Assembly (NCBI GenBank): GCA_018400565.1
Contig: JAGYMP010000355.1
Location: 1-21,941, forward strand
DNA from: Bacilli bacterium
Lineage (GTDB): Bacteria > Bacillota_I > Bacilli_A > Izemoplasmatales > Hujiaoplasmataceae
DNA: 21,941 nucleotides
Direction of reading: 5' to 3'
In this document: positions 14,783 to 21,941 of the stretch, one piece after another
Layout of the letters: each line of letters opens with the position of its first letter
Numbering within the stretch: the first letter of the stretch is position 1
Program-made: the position numbers and the translations under genes
The notes under the pieces: generated by a model
Told to the model about the DNA's origin: nothing
Seen by the model: only the letters and a program-made list of their open reading frames with translations
Databases searched by the model: none

Positions 14783-15387
14783 GTATTATCTATATCATAA
14801 CAATTTCACTTGTGGCTTTAGCCATCTTCTTTAATAAATACATCCATAAATATAATATCTATCTTTACATTCTATCTATTATTGTATCAATTATTTTATA
14901 TTCATCAGAAGCCAACGTTGTGACATTTGGTTATGTTGGTTTTTCGTTTATGGCTGTTGTGATGTTCACCGGTGTATTAGAAAATGGTAAATTGCGTAGA
15001 AAACTTGTCACTGTGCGGGCAGAATATGCAATTATTGGATTTATTCTTCTCTTGCCTCATGGTATAATTTATCTTGTCTATGTCATTGAAGACGTTGGTT
15101 TTTTTAACGCTCCATTCCATTTCTATTTTGGGGTATTATCTCTCTTGGTTGCAACTCCATTGGCTATCATATCATTTCCTAAAATAAGAAAATGGATCAG
15201 CTACAAAAAATGGAAAACCATACAACGTTTTTCATATCTGTTTTTTGCATTAGTTGCGCTTCATTTAATTTTATTGCAAAATTCAAGAATGTGGTTATAC
15301 ATTGCATTATTTATGACCTATACGTTATTTCGTTCATATATGTTTATACAAAAGAAAGTGGTCACTTCTACAAAAATAAGTTCATGA
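14779..15387 (+). CDS. Ferric-reductase-like/MsrQ-like heme membrane protein
   Basis: This 202-residue membrane protein has about six transmembrane segments. Residues 72-165 follow the ferric-reductase-like transmembrane/MsrQ (YedZ) pattern: LRRKL (72-76), PHGIIY with His94 as the first heme-ligand candidate, PLAIISFPKIRKW (127-139), and WKTIQRFSYLFFALVALH (145-162) with His162 as the second. The usual LHR histidine of this block is Gln149; the 13-residue distance to His162 equals the MsrQ spacing I remember. It probably carries heme b and moves electrons across the membrane. It is translationally coupled (ATGA) to the small peptide with flavinylation-like motifs, its likely extracytoplasmic partner. 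Confidence 0.75.
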   Translation: MSIIYIITISLVALAIFFNKYIHKYNIYLYILSIIVSIILYSSEANVVTFGYVGFSFMAVVMFTGVLENGKLRRKLVTVRAEYAIIGFILLLPHGIIYLVYVIEDVGFFNAPFHFYFGVLSLLVATPLAIISFPKIRKWISYKKWKTIQRFSYLFFALVALHLILLQNSRMWLYIALFMTYTLFRSYMFIQKKVVTSTKISS

Positions 15388-15655
15388 AAATTCTTCTTGA
15401 TTTTATTAACAAAATATCATTTTCATTTGGTTTGTCAATATGCCTCAAGAATGATACCATAGAATCTTTTCGCGATGGTATTAAAAATAATCACGGAACA
15501 TAACATGATATGCTATGTCTAAGAAAGACATTTACACTAACTGTTTTTCAATCAAAAGTACGCTGGATACTTTCTAAATCAATCAGCATGTTTCCGCTTC
15601 AAATATACGAATCGCCCTGTATGAAAAAACAATATTTATCTTTAATGCATTATTT
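15388..15655. other. AT-rich intergenic region after the redox-like pair
   Basis: No supported gene is seen; a 103-codon frame at 15192-15503 is mostly a shadow of the preceding gene, and a 17-codon frame near 15620 has no homology signal. There is an inverted repeat, ATACCAT (15454-15460) with ATGGTAT (15475-15481), without a T tail. The AT-rich composition continues up to the terminator at 15657. Confidence 0.55.
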
Positions 15656-15656
15656 T

Positions 15657-15688
15657 AAAAATGATCTGTCATGATTGGTCATTTTTTT
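15657..15688 (+). terminator. Putative terminator before the P-type ATPase gene
   Basis: AAAAATGA (15657-15664) pairs with TCATTTTT (15679-15686) and the T run extends to 15688. The 14-base loop can shorten by extra pairs. It separates the AT-rich gene pair from the ATPase promoter, although it lies 270 bases after the last stop. Confidence 0.6.
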
Positions 15689-15708
15689 ATAAAGGGTCAA
15701 TCATGTTA

Positions 15709-15737
15709 TTGTCAGTGTTGGGTTTGTTTGCTATAAT
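15709..15737 (+). promoter_or_regulatory. Promoter of the P-type ATPase gene (extended -10)
   Basis: TTGTCA (15709-15714), 17 bases, then TATAAT (15732-15737), which is also preceded by TGC to form an extended -10. Transcription should start near 15744. That rules out upstream in-frame starts at 15661 and 15739 and supports ATG 15766. Confidence 0.85.
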
Positions 15738-15765
15738 GAATACATTACAATCGGCGGTGAAGAAG

Positions 15766-18147
15766 ATGAGCAAACGAAAAAATGACAAACATCCCTTTGG
15801 TCTGACAATCGATGAGGTCAACCAACATATCTTAGAAGGAAAAACCAATAAAACGGAAACAAGCAATGTGAAATCAATCGGAAGGATCCTCAGCGACAAT
15901 ATCTTTACCTTCTTTAACATGTTACTCGCTATTTTGGCGATCTTGATGCTTTCAATCCGTTCTTATGAAAACATGTTCTTTGTTATCATCGCCACGGCAA
16001 ACATGCTGATTGGGATTTTTCAGGAACTCAAAGCCCGCAAAATCATCATGCGGCTTTCGTTAATCAATGAATCCGATGTCAAAGTGATCCGCCAGGGGAT
16101 CCATGTGAAAATCCCTGTTGACGAATTGGTGTTGTCGGATGTCTATTATCTAGAAGCGGGTCGTCAGATTATTGCGGACGGAAAAATCATCACCGGCAAT
16201 TTAACTGTTAACGAAGCTAACATCACCGGTGAATCTGAACCGGTCTCCAAAGAAGAAGGAGATAAAATCCTTTCGGGAAGTTTTGTCGTCTCAGGTGATG
16301 CTTATGCGCGTTCGACGGCTGTCGGCGATGATAATTACGTGGAACAACTCTCCGCAAAGGTCAAGAATATAGGCAAACCAAAATCGGTTATCCTCAAATC
16401 TTTGAATCAATTGCTTCGAGTGATTGCCATCATCATTATCCCGCTTGGCATCTTGACGTTTTATAACGCATTCGAAAGCTCAGGCATGGATTATCTGCTT
16501 GATTTCATTAATACACCCGATCAATATCAAAACGCTTTAAAAAAGATGGCAGGTTCAATGGTGGCAATGGTGCCATCGGGCTTGTTTTTGTTGACAACGC
16601 TCGCATTCGCGAACAGTGTCATCCGGCTTTCGAAACACAACACACTCGTCCAGGAATTATATTCGATTGAAACCCTTGCGCGTGTTGACACCGTGTGTCT
16701 TGACAAGACAGGAACAATCACTGACGGCACGATGGATGTGGAAAAGGTTGTCACGCCTGAATATCAAAGTCATGATTTTTCTAAAACCCATGAGGATTAC
16801 AATGTCAACAAAATCATCGCTTCGATGAATCATGAATTGAATGACAACAACCAAACCGCTCTTGCATTACAGACATATTTCGGTCGGAAACAATACTACG
16901 AAGAAAAGCAAATCGTACCGTTTCGTTCAGACAAAAAATACAGCATTTGTGAGTTCGACCACGGCATCTTTGCGTTGGGGGCCCCCGAGACGGCCTTTTA
17001 CGGTCATTACACGCAAATCAAACCCCAAGTCGAAGCTTATGCTTCAGACGGCAAACGTGTCTTGGCATTGGTACGAACCGAACGTATTCGCAATGACAAG
17101 GTATCCGGTAAAAAAGAAATCATCGCTTTAATCATCATGAGTGATAATATCCGTGATAACGCCACAGAAACACTTGATGCATTCAATGCTTCAGGCGTGG
17201 AATTAAAAGTCATTTCCGGTGATAATGCCGTTACTGTTTCGGAGGTTGCGAAACGTGCCGGTGTCAATCATGCTGAAAAAGCCATCTCCCTAGAAGATGT
17301 CAAAGATAAGGATTTACCAAAAATAGCACTTGAACATACAATTTTCGGCCGTGTCCGCCCTGAACAAAAACGGATCATCATTGACACGTTGAAGAAAAAC
17401 AATCACAAAGTTGCGATGATTGGTGACGGAGTCAATGATATTTTGGCCTTAAAACATGCCGATTGTTCCGTGGCCATCGCCGGTGGGGCTGAGGCCGCAC
17501 GGAACATTTCCCATCTTGTGCTGTTGGACAATGATTTCAGTTCGATTCCGAAAGTGATCAAACAAGGGCGGCAAATCGTCAGCAACATGGAAAGAGCGTC
17601 TGTTTTATATTTGGTCAAAACGGTTTATACCGTACTTCTGACCATCATCTTGTTGATGACATCACGTATTTATCCCTTTGAACCTGTCCATATGTTTGTC
17701 ATTGAAACGTTTATCATCGGCATTCCTTCCTTTTTCATAGCTTTGGAACCTTCCAACCGGAAATTCAAAGGGAACTTCTTAATCAATGTATTCAAGCGTG
17801 TCATTCCCGGCGCATTGCTTGTCATCATGAACTTACTCGGGGTTTACATTTTTGCGGGATTCTGGGCAAACATCACCGAAGACGAGATATCGACAGTCGG
17901 TATTTTGGCAGCCACATTCGCATATTTCCTTGTACTTGTTAATGTGTGCACCCCGATGAATTGGTTCAAAAGCGCCATCGTGATTTTCGCGGGTATATCG
18001 TCGTTCATGGCATTCATGCTATTCAATGACTTATTCAAACTGACACCGTTGTCCATGCCTTCCTTCTTACTGTTGCTCTTGTTGTTTGAGACAACTTACA
18101 TTTTGGTTTCCATGTTCAAAGGCCGTTTAATCAAATTCTGGCCCTGA
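15766..18147 (+). CDS. Cation-translocating P-type ATPase, CtpE-like
   Basis: This 793-residue membrane pump uses ATP through an aspartyl-phosphate intermediate. Visible motifs are TGES (154-157, actuator), the M4 segment with MVPSG (Ser271), DKTGT with phosphorylated Asp313, an N-domain stretch ending in LGAPE, SGDN, and the hinge GDGVND (553-558). Six C-terminal membrane segments follow. The block from M4 to DKTGT (FANSVIRLSKHNTLVQEL, then LARVD) matches the CtpE-type group, whose mycobacterial member is linked to Ca2+ uptake. Start ATG 15766 lies downstream of the promoter and after GGTGA. Ion specificity is not proven by sequence. Confidence 0.88.
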   Translation: MSKRKNDKHPFGLTIDEVNQHILEGKTNKTETSNVKSIGRILSDNIFTFFNMLLAILAILMLSIRSYENMFFVIIATANMLIGIFQELKARKIIMRLSLINESDVKVIRQGIHVKIPVDELVLSDVYYLEAGRQIIADGKIITGNLTVNEANITGESEPVSKEEGDKILSGSFVVSGDAYARSTAVGDDNYVEQLSAKVKNIGKPKSVILKSLNQLLRVIAIIIIPLGILTFYNAFESSGMDYLLDFINTPDQYQNALKKMAGSMVAMVPSGLFLLTTLAFANSVIRLSKHNTLVQELYSIETLARVDTVCLDKTGTITDGTMDVEKVVTPEYQSHDFSKTHEDYNVNKIIASMNHELNDNNQTALALQTYFGRKQYYEEKQIVPFRSDKKYSICEFDHGIFALGAPETAFYGHYTQIKPQVEAYASDGKRVLALVRTERIRNDKVSGKKEIIALIIMSDNIRDNATETLDAFNASGVELKVISGDNAVTVSEVAKRAGVNHAEKAISLEDVKDKDLPKIALEHTIFGRVRPEQKRIIIDTLKKNNHKVAMIGDGVNDILALKHADCSVAIAGGAEAARNISHLVLLDNDFSSIPKVIKQGRQIVSNMERASVLYLVKTVYTVLLTIILLMTSRIYPFEPVHMFVIETFIIGIPSFFIALEPSNRKFKGNFLINVFKRVIPGALLVIMNLLGVYIFAGFWANITEDEISTVGILAATFAYFLVLVNVCTPMNWFKSAIVIFAGISSFMAFMLFNDLFKLTPLSMPSFLLLLLLFETTYILVSMFKGRLIKFWP

Positions 18148-18196
18148 TAAAAAAACCAATTTTTTCTATCCTTCCCTATCCCGTTTGTTTGGCATA

Positions 18197-18205
18197 TGCT
18201 ATAAT
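18197..18205 (+). promoter_or_regulatory. Extended -10 promoter of glgA-glgC
   Basis: TGCTATAAT at 18197-18205 is a consensus extended -10 element. No -35 box is seen at the right distance, which extended -10 promoters tolerate. The glgA ATG is 25 bases further on, after AAGGGAGGG. Confidence 0.7.
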
Positions 18206-18229
18206 AATAGCGAGAAGGGAGGGCTTTTT

Positions 18230-19660
18230 ATGAACGTATTGCATGTTAGCACCGAATGTTATCCGTTTGCGAAAGTCGGCGGGCTCGGCGATGTCGTCGC
18301 TGCTTTGCCGGGTGAAATCAAACGGTTAAGAAACGTTGATGTACGTGTGTTTTTGCCCAAATATCGCAAGATAGAGAAAACATACGGCAAAAAATTGGAA
18401 GCCGTCACTGAATTTTTTATTGAGTTGGGCGATAAATCTCCGATTTATGTCGGGGTCGAAACATTGAAACTGGGAAACATCCGTTATTATTTCATCGATA
18501 ATATTTTTTCGTTCAGTTCACGCGACCATCTTTATGGTTATGGGGATGATGCGGAACGATTCGCTTATTTTCAAAAAGCAGTGCTCGAAGCCCTGCCGAA
18601 AATTCCGTTCATACCGGATATCATCCATGTGCATGATTGGCACACGGCGATGATTCCCTTGTTACTGAAAACGACATATAAAGATCTTAAAGCAAAAAGT
18701 GTGCTTACGATTCATAATCTGGCATATCAGGGTGTCTTTCCGCTCCAAGATCACCATTATTTTAATATACCGTATGACGCACGATTTGAGTATCAGGGAT
18801 TTTTGAATTTCCTTAAAACCGGCATAACGTCAGCCGATCTTATCACAACGGTCTCAAAGACATATGCCGAGGAAATCATGACCGATTATTATGGTTACGG
18901 CATGCAGGGTTTGTTGCGGCGACGTAAAAAAGACGTTAAAGGAATTTTAAACGGTATATCGTATAAAACATTTAACCCTTCAAACGATAAATATCTTTTT
19001 GTCACATATGACGAAGATTCATATGAATCAGGCAAAACAAAGAACAAATCGGGATTGTTTTCTGAAATTGACTTTGATGCCGGTATTGAAAAACCAATGA
19101 TTGGTTTTGTGTCTCGCTTGGTTGAACAAAAAGGGATCGATCTCATCAAACGTGTGTTTGAGGAACTTCTGGAGTTCGAGGATTTCTCTTTTGTGATGCT
19201 TGGAACGGGGAATTCCGAATATGAGGATTATTTCATTCAACTCCAAAAGCAATATCCAAACCGTGTGCGCTCGCTCATTACTTATGATGAACGGCTTGCC
19301 CATCTTATATATGCGGCATCCGATATGTTCTTGATGCCTTCCAAGTTCGAACCTTGCGGCTTGTCACAGATGATTGCGCTGAAATACGGCAGTGTGCCGA
19401 TTGTCCGTGAAACCGGGGGACTGGTTGATACTGTCAATCCCCATAATGAGTACGAAAACACAGGCAACGGTTTTTCATTCACCAACTACAATGCGCATGA
19501 CATGATGCACGTTATTCGTTATGCGCTTAAAGTCAATCGTCACAACAAAGAAGTATGGAAACAACTCGTCGAGCGCGGGATGGCATGTGATTTTTCCTGG
19601 AAACGTTCGGCGAAAGCATACAAAAGAACATATCGACAGCTGATGAGAAAGGATGGATGA
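18230..19660 (+). CDS. glgA: Glycogen synthase (ADP-glucose)
   Basis: This 476-residue GT5-family glucosyltransferase transfers glucose from ADP-glucose to alpha-1,4-glucan. ATG 18230 gives MNVLHVSTECYPFAKVGGLGD, with the ADP-glucose-binding KVGGL motif at Lys15; an in-frame upstream start at 18185 would precede the promoter. Other marks are HVHDWHTAMIP, TIHNLAYQG, the second Rossmann domain from about residue 285 (IGFVSRLVEQKGID), MPSKFEPCGLSQM and YGSVPIVRETGGLVDTV. Length is normal. The glgC start lies three bases after its stop, so precursor synthesis and polymerisation are co-expressed. Confidence 0.97.
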   Translation: MNVLHVSTECYPFAKVGGLGDVVAALPGEIKRLRNVDVRVFLPKYRKIEKTYGKKLEAVTEFFIELGDKSPIYVGVETLKLGNIRYYFIDNIFSFSSRDHLYGYGDDAERFAYFQKAVLEALPKIPFIPDIIHVHDWHTAMIPLLLKTTYKDLKAKSVLTIHNLAYQGVFPLQDHHYFNIPYDARFEYQGFLNFLKTGITSADLITTVSKTYAEEIMTDYYGYGMQGLLRRRKKDVKGILNGISYKTFNPSNDKYLFVTYDEDSYESGKTKNKSGLFSEIDFDAGIEKPMIGFVSRLVEQKGIDLIKRVFEELLEFEDFSFVMLGTGNSEYEDYFIQLQKQYPNRVRSLITYDERLAHLIYAASDMFLMPSKFEPCGLSQMIALKYGSVPIVRETGGLVDTVNPHNEYENTGNGFSFTNYNAHDMMHVIRYALKVNRHNKEVWKQLVERGMACDFSWKRSAKAYKRTYRQLMRKDG

Positions 19661-19663
19661 AAC

Positions 19664-20899
19664 ATGGATGTATTGGGATTGATTCTTGCGGGAGGGCGAG
19701 GCACCCGTCTGGATATTTTATCGGAGAACCGGGTGAAACCAAGTGTGCCGTTTGCGGGGAAGTTTCGTATCATTGATTTCACGTTGAGCAATTGTTCGAA
19801 TTCAGGTATCTTCAATATCGCTATTTTGACACAGTATTTACCGTTTTCTCTGAATGATCACATCGGTTCGGGAAAACCCTGGGATTTCGATCGACGTGAT
19901 ACGAAAGTCTCACTCTTACAGCCCCACAATGATTGGTATCATGGAACTGCCGATGCCGTCAGGAAAAATATACCTTACATCAAAAAGAATAATCCGAAAT
20001 ATGTAGTGATCCTTTCGGGCGATCATATCTATAAGATGGATTACCGCAAACTCATTGAACATCACATCAATAAAAAGGCCGATCTCACGGTGGCCTGCAA
20101 AATCATCGATCCAAAAGAGTCAAGCCGGTTTGGCATGCTGCATGCCGATGACAATCTAAAAATTGAGAAGTTTGAGGAAAAACCACAAACGACTGATGCG
20201 ATCCACGCCTCGATGGGAATTTACGTGTTTAACACGGAATGCCTGATTGAACAGATCCAAAACAATGACACCGAGGATTTGGATTTCGGCAAACACATCA
20301 TTCCGGAGATGATTGATTCGCATGATGTGTATGCGTATGAATACGATGATTTTTGGAAAGATGTCGGCACATACGATGCTTTTATGAAAGCCAATCTCGA
20401 TTTGATCAAGACAGTCGATAAGATTAAATTGGACATGTATGATCCCGATTGGAAAATTTACACACGTTCAGAAGATCTCCCGGCGGTTAAAATCGGCTCA
20501 AAAGCCGTCATCCGCCAGGCGTTGCTCTCAAACGGCTCAATCGTCGCCGGTCATGTTGAGCGAAGTGTGTTATCACCCGGTGTCGTCGTCCATCCTCATG
20601 CTAAAGTTATCCATTCAGTCGTGTTGAACGATGTCGAGATCAAACCCGGTGCTGTCGTCGAAAATTGTATCATCGACAAACACACGACGATTCATGATAA
20701 TGCCAAGGTTGGTTATGGCACGGACAACACACCCAATCACGAACGGCCCGATCTCTTGTCTCAGGGCATCACGGTTTTGGGCAAGCATCTGAACGTCCCC
20801 AAGAAGATGATTGTCGGAAGAAACTGTCGTATTTTCGGTCACGCCGATTTAGACGGCTTCAAAGAAAACCGGATTCCTTCAGGCGCCACAGTGAAATAA
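19664..20899 (+). CDS. glgC: Glucose-1-phosphate adenylyltransferase (ADP-glucose pyrophosphorylase)
   Basis: This 411-residue enzyme makes ADP-glucose from ATP and glucose-1-phosphate, the committed step of glycogen synthesis. The N-terminal nucleotidyltransferase domain shows LILAGGRGTRLD, KPSVPFAGKFRIIDF, HGTADAVRKN and SGDHIYKMDY with the catalytic Asp, so it is the catalytic GlgC type and not the degenerate GlgD partner. FEEKP and FWKDVGTYDAF follow. The C-terminal part (about 280-400) is a left-handed beta-helix. No glgD, glgB or glgP is in the window, so it may act as a homotetramer or have a partner elsewhere. Confidence 0.95.
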   Translation: MDVLGLILAGGRGTRLDILSENRVKPSVPFAGKFRIIDFTLSNCSNSGIFNIAILTQYLPFSLNDHIGSGKPWDFDRRDTKVSLLQPHNDWYHGTADAVRKNIPYIKKNNPKYVVILSGDHIYKMDYRKLIEHHINKKADLTVACKIIDPKESSRFGMLHADDNLKIEKFEEKPQTTDAIHASMGIYVFNTECLIEQIQNNDTEDLDFGKHIIPEMIDSHDVYAYEYDDFWKDVGTYDAFMKANLDLIKTVDKIKLDMYDPDWKIYTRSEDLPAVKIGSKAVIRQALLSNGSIVAGHVERSVLSPGVVVHPHAKVIHSVVLNDVEIKPGAVVENCIIDKHTTIHDNAKVGYGTDNTPNHERPDLLSQGITVLGKHLNVPKKMIVGRNCRIFGHADLDGFKENRIPSGATVK

Positions 20900-20901
20900 A
20901 A

Positions 20902-20923
20902 AAAAGGGGAGAAATCCCCTTTT
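20902..20923 (-). terminator. Terminator of the tRNA-Thr gene, also at the glgC end
   Basis: AAAAGGGGA-GAAA-TCCCCTTTT is a perfect 9-bp stem with a 4-base loop. Read on the minus strand it is followed by a run of eight T, a strong terminator for the tRNA. Read on the plus strand the tail is only TTTTG, so it may also end glgC, but less strongly. Confidence 0.85.
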
Positions 20924-20932
20924 GTCTGTATA

Positions 20933-21006
20933 TGGTGCTCCCACCAAGAATCGAACTTGAATTTCAGCATTACCATTGCTGCGTTCTACCGTTAAACTAT
21001 GGGAGC
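20933..21006 (-). tRNA. tRNA-Thr (anticodon GGT)
   Basis: On the minus strand the gene begins GCTCCCA (acceptor, pairing with TGGGAGC), has a D-arm GTTT/GAAC, an anticodon stem CAGCA/TGCTG with loop ATGGTAA (anticodon GGT, reading ACC and ACT), a T-arm TCAAG-TTCGATT-CTTGG with one G-U pair, discriminator A and an encoded CCA (20933-20935). The G1-C72 and C2-G71 pairs and the GGT anticodon fit threonine identity. It has its own promoter and terminator on the same strand. Confidence 0.95.
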
Positions 21007-21018
21007 AAGTCTTTCTAT

Positions 21019-21047
21019 ATTATAATCACTTTTACGGTAAAAATCAA
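21019..21047 (-). promoter_or_regulatory. Promoter of the tRNA-Thr gene
   Basis: Read on the minus strand: TTGATT (21047-21042), 17 bases, TATAAT (21024-21019). Transcription would start near 21012, a few bases before the mature 5' end at 21006. Confidence 0.85.
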
Positions 21048-21100
21048 GGAAAAACCACTTATGTTGGGAAAAAATTTCAAAAAGGAGAACCAAGAAAAAT

Positions 21101-21817
21101 ATGATAATGGACATTCAACACGTCACGAAAAGTTACGACCAAAAAACACGTGCGGTCGACGATCTGAATTTAACGATTGACGGAGGACTTATCTACGGGT
21201 TCATCGGTCATAACGGAGCCGGTAAAACAACTCTGTTGCGTTCGATGGCTGGAATCATCGATTTTGAAGGTGATATCTTTTTGAACGGCCACTCAATCAA
21301 AAAGGAACCGCTCAAAGCCAAAAAAAATATTGCCTACATTCCGGACAATCCGGATGTCTATGAAAGTCTGACAGGCATGGAATATCTCGATTTCATGGGG
21401 GACGTCTTCGGTGTTCCGCAAAAAAAACGAGAATATCTCATTGAAATGTACACAACGTTATTCGAAATCGACGATGTGCTTGGGAACCCGATTGCTTCAT
21501 ATTCACACGGTATGAAACAAAAAGTCGTCATCATCGGTGCACTGATCCATGAACCAAAAATCATGTTGTTGGACGAACCGTTCGTCGGTCTCGATCCGAA
21601 GGCAAGCCATCAACTGAAAGAAATCTTCCAATCAATGTGTGATGATGGTGCTTTGATTTTCTTCTCGACGCATGTTTTGGAAGTCGCAGAAAAACTCTGT
21701 GATAAGGTCGCGATTATCAAACAAGGGAAAATCGTCGCCAACGGCGACACGAAAGAAGTCATCAAAGATCAATCACTCGAACATATCTTTTTGGAATTAA
21801 TCAAGGAAAAACAATGA
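21101..21817 (+). CDS. ABC transporter ATP-binding protein, EcsA-like
   Basis: This 238-residue ATPase has Walker A GHNGAGKTT, the Q-loop region YIPDNPDVYESLTG, a signature reading YSHGMKQK (Tyr and His where Leu and Gly are common), Walker B IMLLDEP with D-loop VGLD, and H-loop STHVLE. Its closest known style is the EcsA/bacitracin-type exporter group. The start at 21101 is 13 bases after AAGGAG, rather far. It is translationally coupled (ATGA) to a membrane protein gene, its presumed permease. No clear promoter of its own is seen. Confidence 0.88.
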   Translation: MIMDIQHVTKSYDQKTRAVDDLNLTIDGGLIYGFIGHNGAGKTTLLRSMAGIIDFEGDIFLNGHSIKKEPLKAKKNIAYIPDNPDVYESLTGMEYLDFMGDVFGVPQKKREYLIEMYTTLFEIDDVLGNPIASYSHGMKQKVVIIGALIHEPKIMLLDEPFVGLDPKASHQLKEIFQSMCDDGALIFFSTHVLEVAEKLCDKVAIIKQGKIVANGDTKEVIKDQSLEHIFLELIKEKQ

Positions 21818-21941
21818 TCCGGCGGTTGACAAAGGTATTTTTCAAAGAAAACTTTTCCCTTGATCGCATCATCGGCACGAATCTTCGCAAAAATAAGACA
21901 AAGGCCGTTTTATTGGGTCTGTTGATCTTTTATGCGTTCGG
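21814..21941 (+). CDS. ABC transporter permease, 5' end only (cut by window edge)
   Basis: An open frame runs from ATG 21814, inside the stop of the ABC ATPase gene, to the end of the window without a stop. The 42 visible residues begin MIRRLTKVFFKENFSLDRII, are basic, and then enter a hydrophobic stretch (AVLLGLLIFYAF), as expected for the cytoplasmic N-terminus and first membrane helix of an ABC-2-type permease. The identification rests on context and on this short stretch. Confidence 0.7.
   Translation, partial: MIRRLTKVFFKENFSLDRIIGTNLRKNKTKAVLLGLLIFYAF

Noticed and set aside
15454..15481. ATACCAT/ATGGTAT inverted repeat as a terminator
   Set aside because: The loop is 14 bases, the stem is only 7 AT-rich pairs and no T tract follows; kept only as a note in the gap description.
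15192..15503. 103-codon frame overlapping the heme-protein-like gene and running past it
   Set aside because: Two thirds of it is out of frame with a supported gene, and the remainder has no domain signal; it is not convincing as a frameshifted continuation.
15661..15765. Longer N-terminus of the P-type ATPase
   Set aside because: This stretch contains the terminator stem and the -35/-10 boxes of the gene's own promoter, so it cannot be translated from that transcript.
21021..21026. TATAAT on the plus strand as promoter of the EcsA-like ABC operon
   Set aside because: No -35 box is found 16-18 bases upstream (that position is in the tRNA acceptor), and the same AT block is better explained as the tRNA -10 on the minus strand.
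1..21941. CRISPR arrays, insertion sequences, prophage or integrase genes
   Set aside because: No regularly spaced repeats, transposase or recombinase motifs, or terminal inverted repeats were found on either strand.

Overview
The window is chromosomal DNA from a low-to-moderate GC Bacillota. TGA is used as a stop throughout, so the code is standard and this is not a code-4 mycoplasma. Shine-Dalgarno sites are strong (AAGGAGG type), promoters are TTGNNN-17-TATAAT, and the infC-rpmI-rplT operon carries a Firmicutes-type L20 leader. Gene content (glmSMU, a 541-codon nucleoside kinase, a YwaF-like protein, a CtpE-like P-type ATPase, glgA-glgC) fits Bacilli near the Erysipelotrichales/Acholeplasmatales/Izemoplasmatales. 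That placement is inference.

Layout. 1-925: the end of an ABC exporter, with a partial ATPase and a small membrane partner. 978-5578: glmS-glmM-glmU, a tightly packed and partly overlapping operon that takes fructose-6-phosphate to UDP-GlcNAc, behind one good promoter and with no glmS ribozyme. 5575-6938: an infC promoter overlapping the glmU stop, an L20 leader with attenuator, infC (apparently with an AUU start), rpmI, rplT and a terminator. 6980-11622: a six-gene operon of a NatA/NatB-type exporter, a P-loop kinase-like protein lacking the Walker A lysine, an unknown membrane protein, a spore-photoproduct-lyase-family protein that has lost all three Fe-S cysteines, and a membrane-anchored DUF2188 protein. 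It ends at a bidirectional terminator shared with a convergent YwaF-like gene (11636-12460, minus).

12541-14229: a promoter and a nucleoside (uridine) kinase with a ThrRS-like N-terminus. 14230-15690: a visibly AT-richer stretch holding a two-gene unit, a 67-residue anchored peptide with two ApbE-flavinylation-like motifs and an acidic tail, overlapped by a ferric-reductase/MsrQ-like heme membrane protein. A perfect 15-bp palindrome lies upstream. 15709-18147: a CtpE-type P-type ATPase. 18197-20899: glgA-glgC (ADP-glucose and glycogen synthesis). 20902-21047: tRNA-Thr(GGT) on the minus strand with its own promoter and terminator. 21101-21941: an ABC ATPase and the start of its permease, cut by the window edge.

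The most unusual material is the minimal putative flavin-peptide/heme-protein pair (14579-15387) and the cysteine-less radical-SAM-fold protein (10052-10912). The rest is mostly conserved housekeeping with some regulatory detail.
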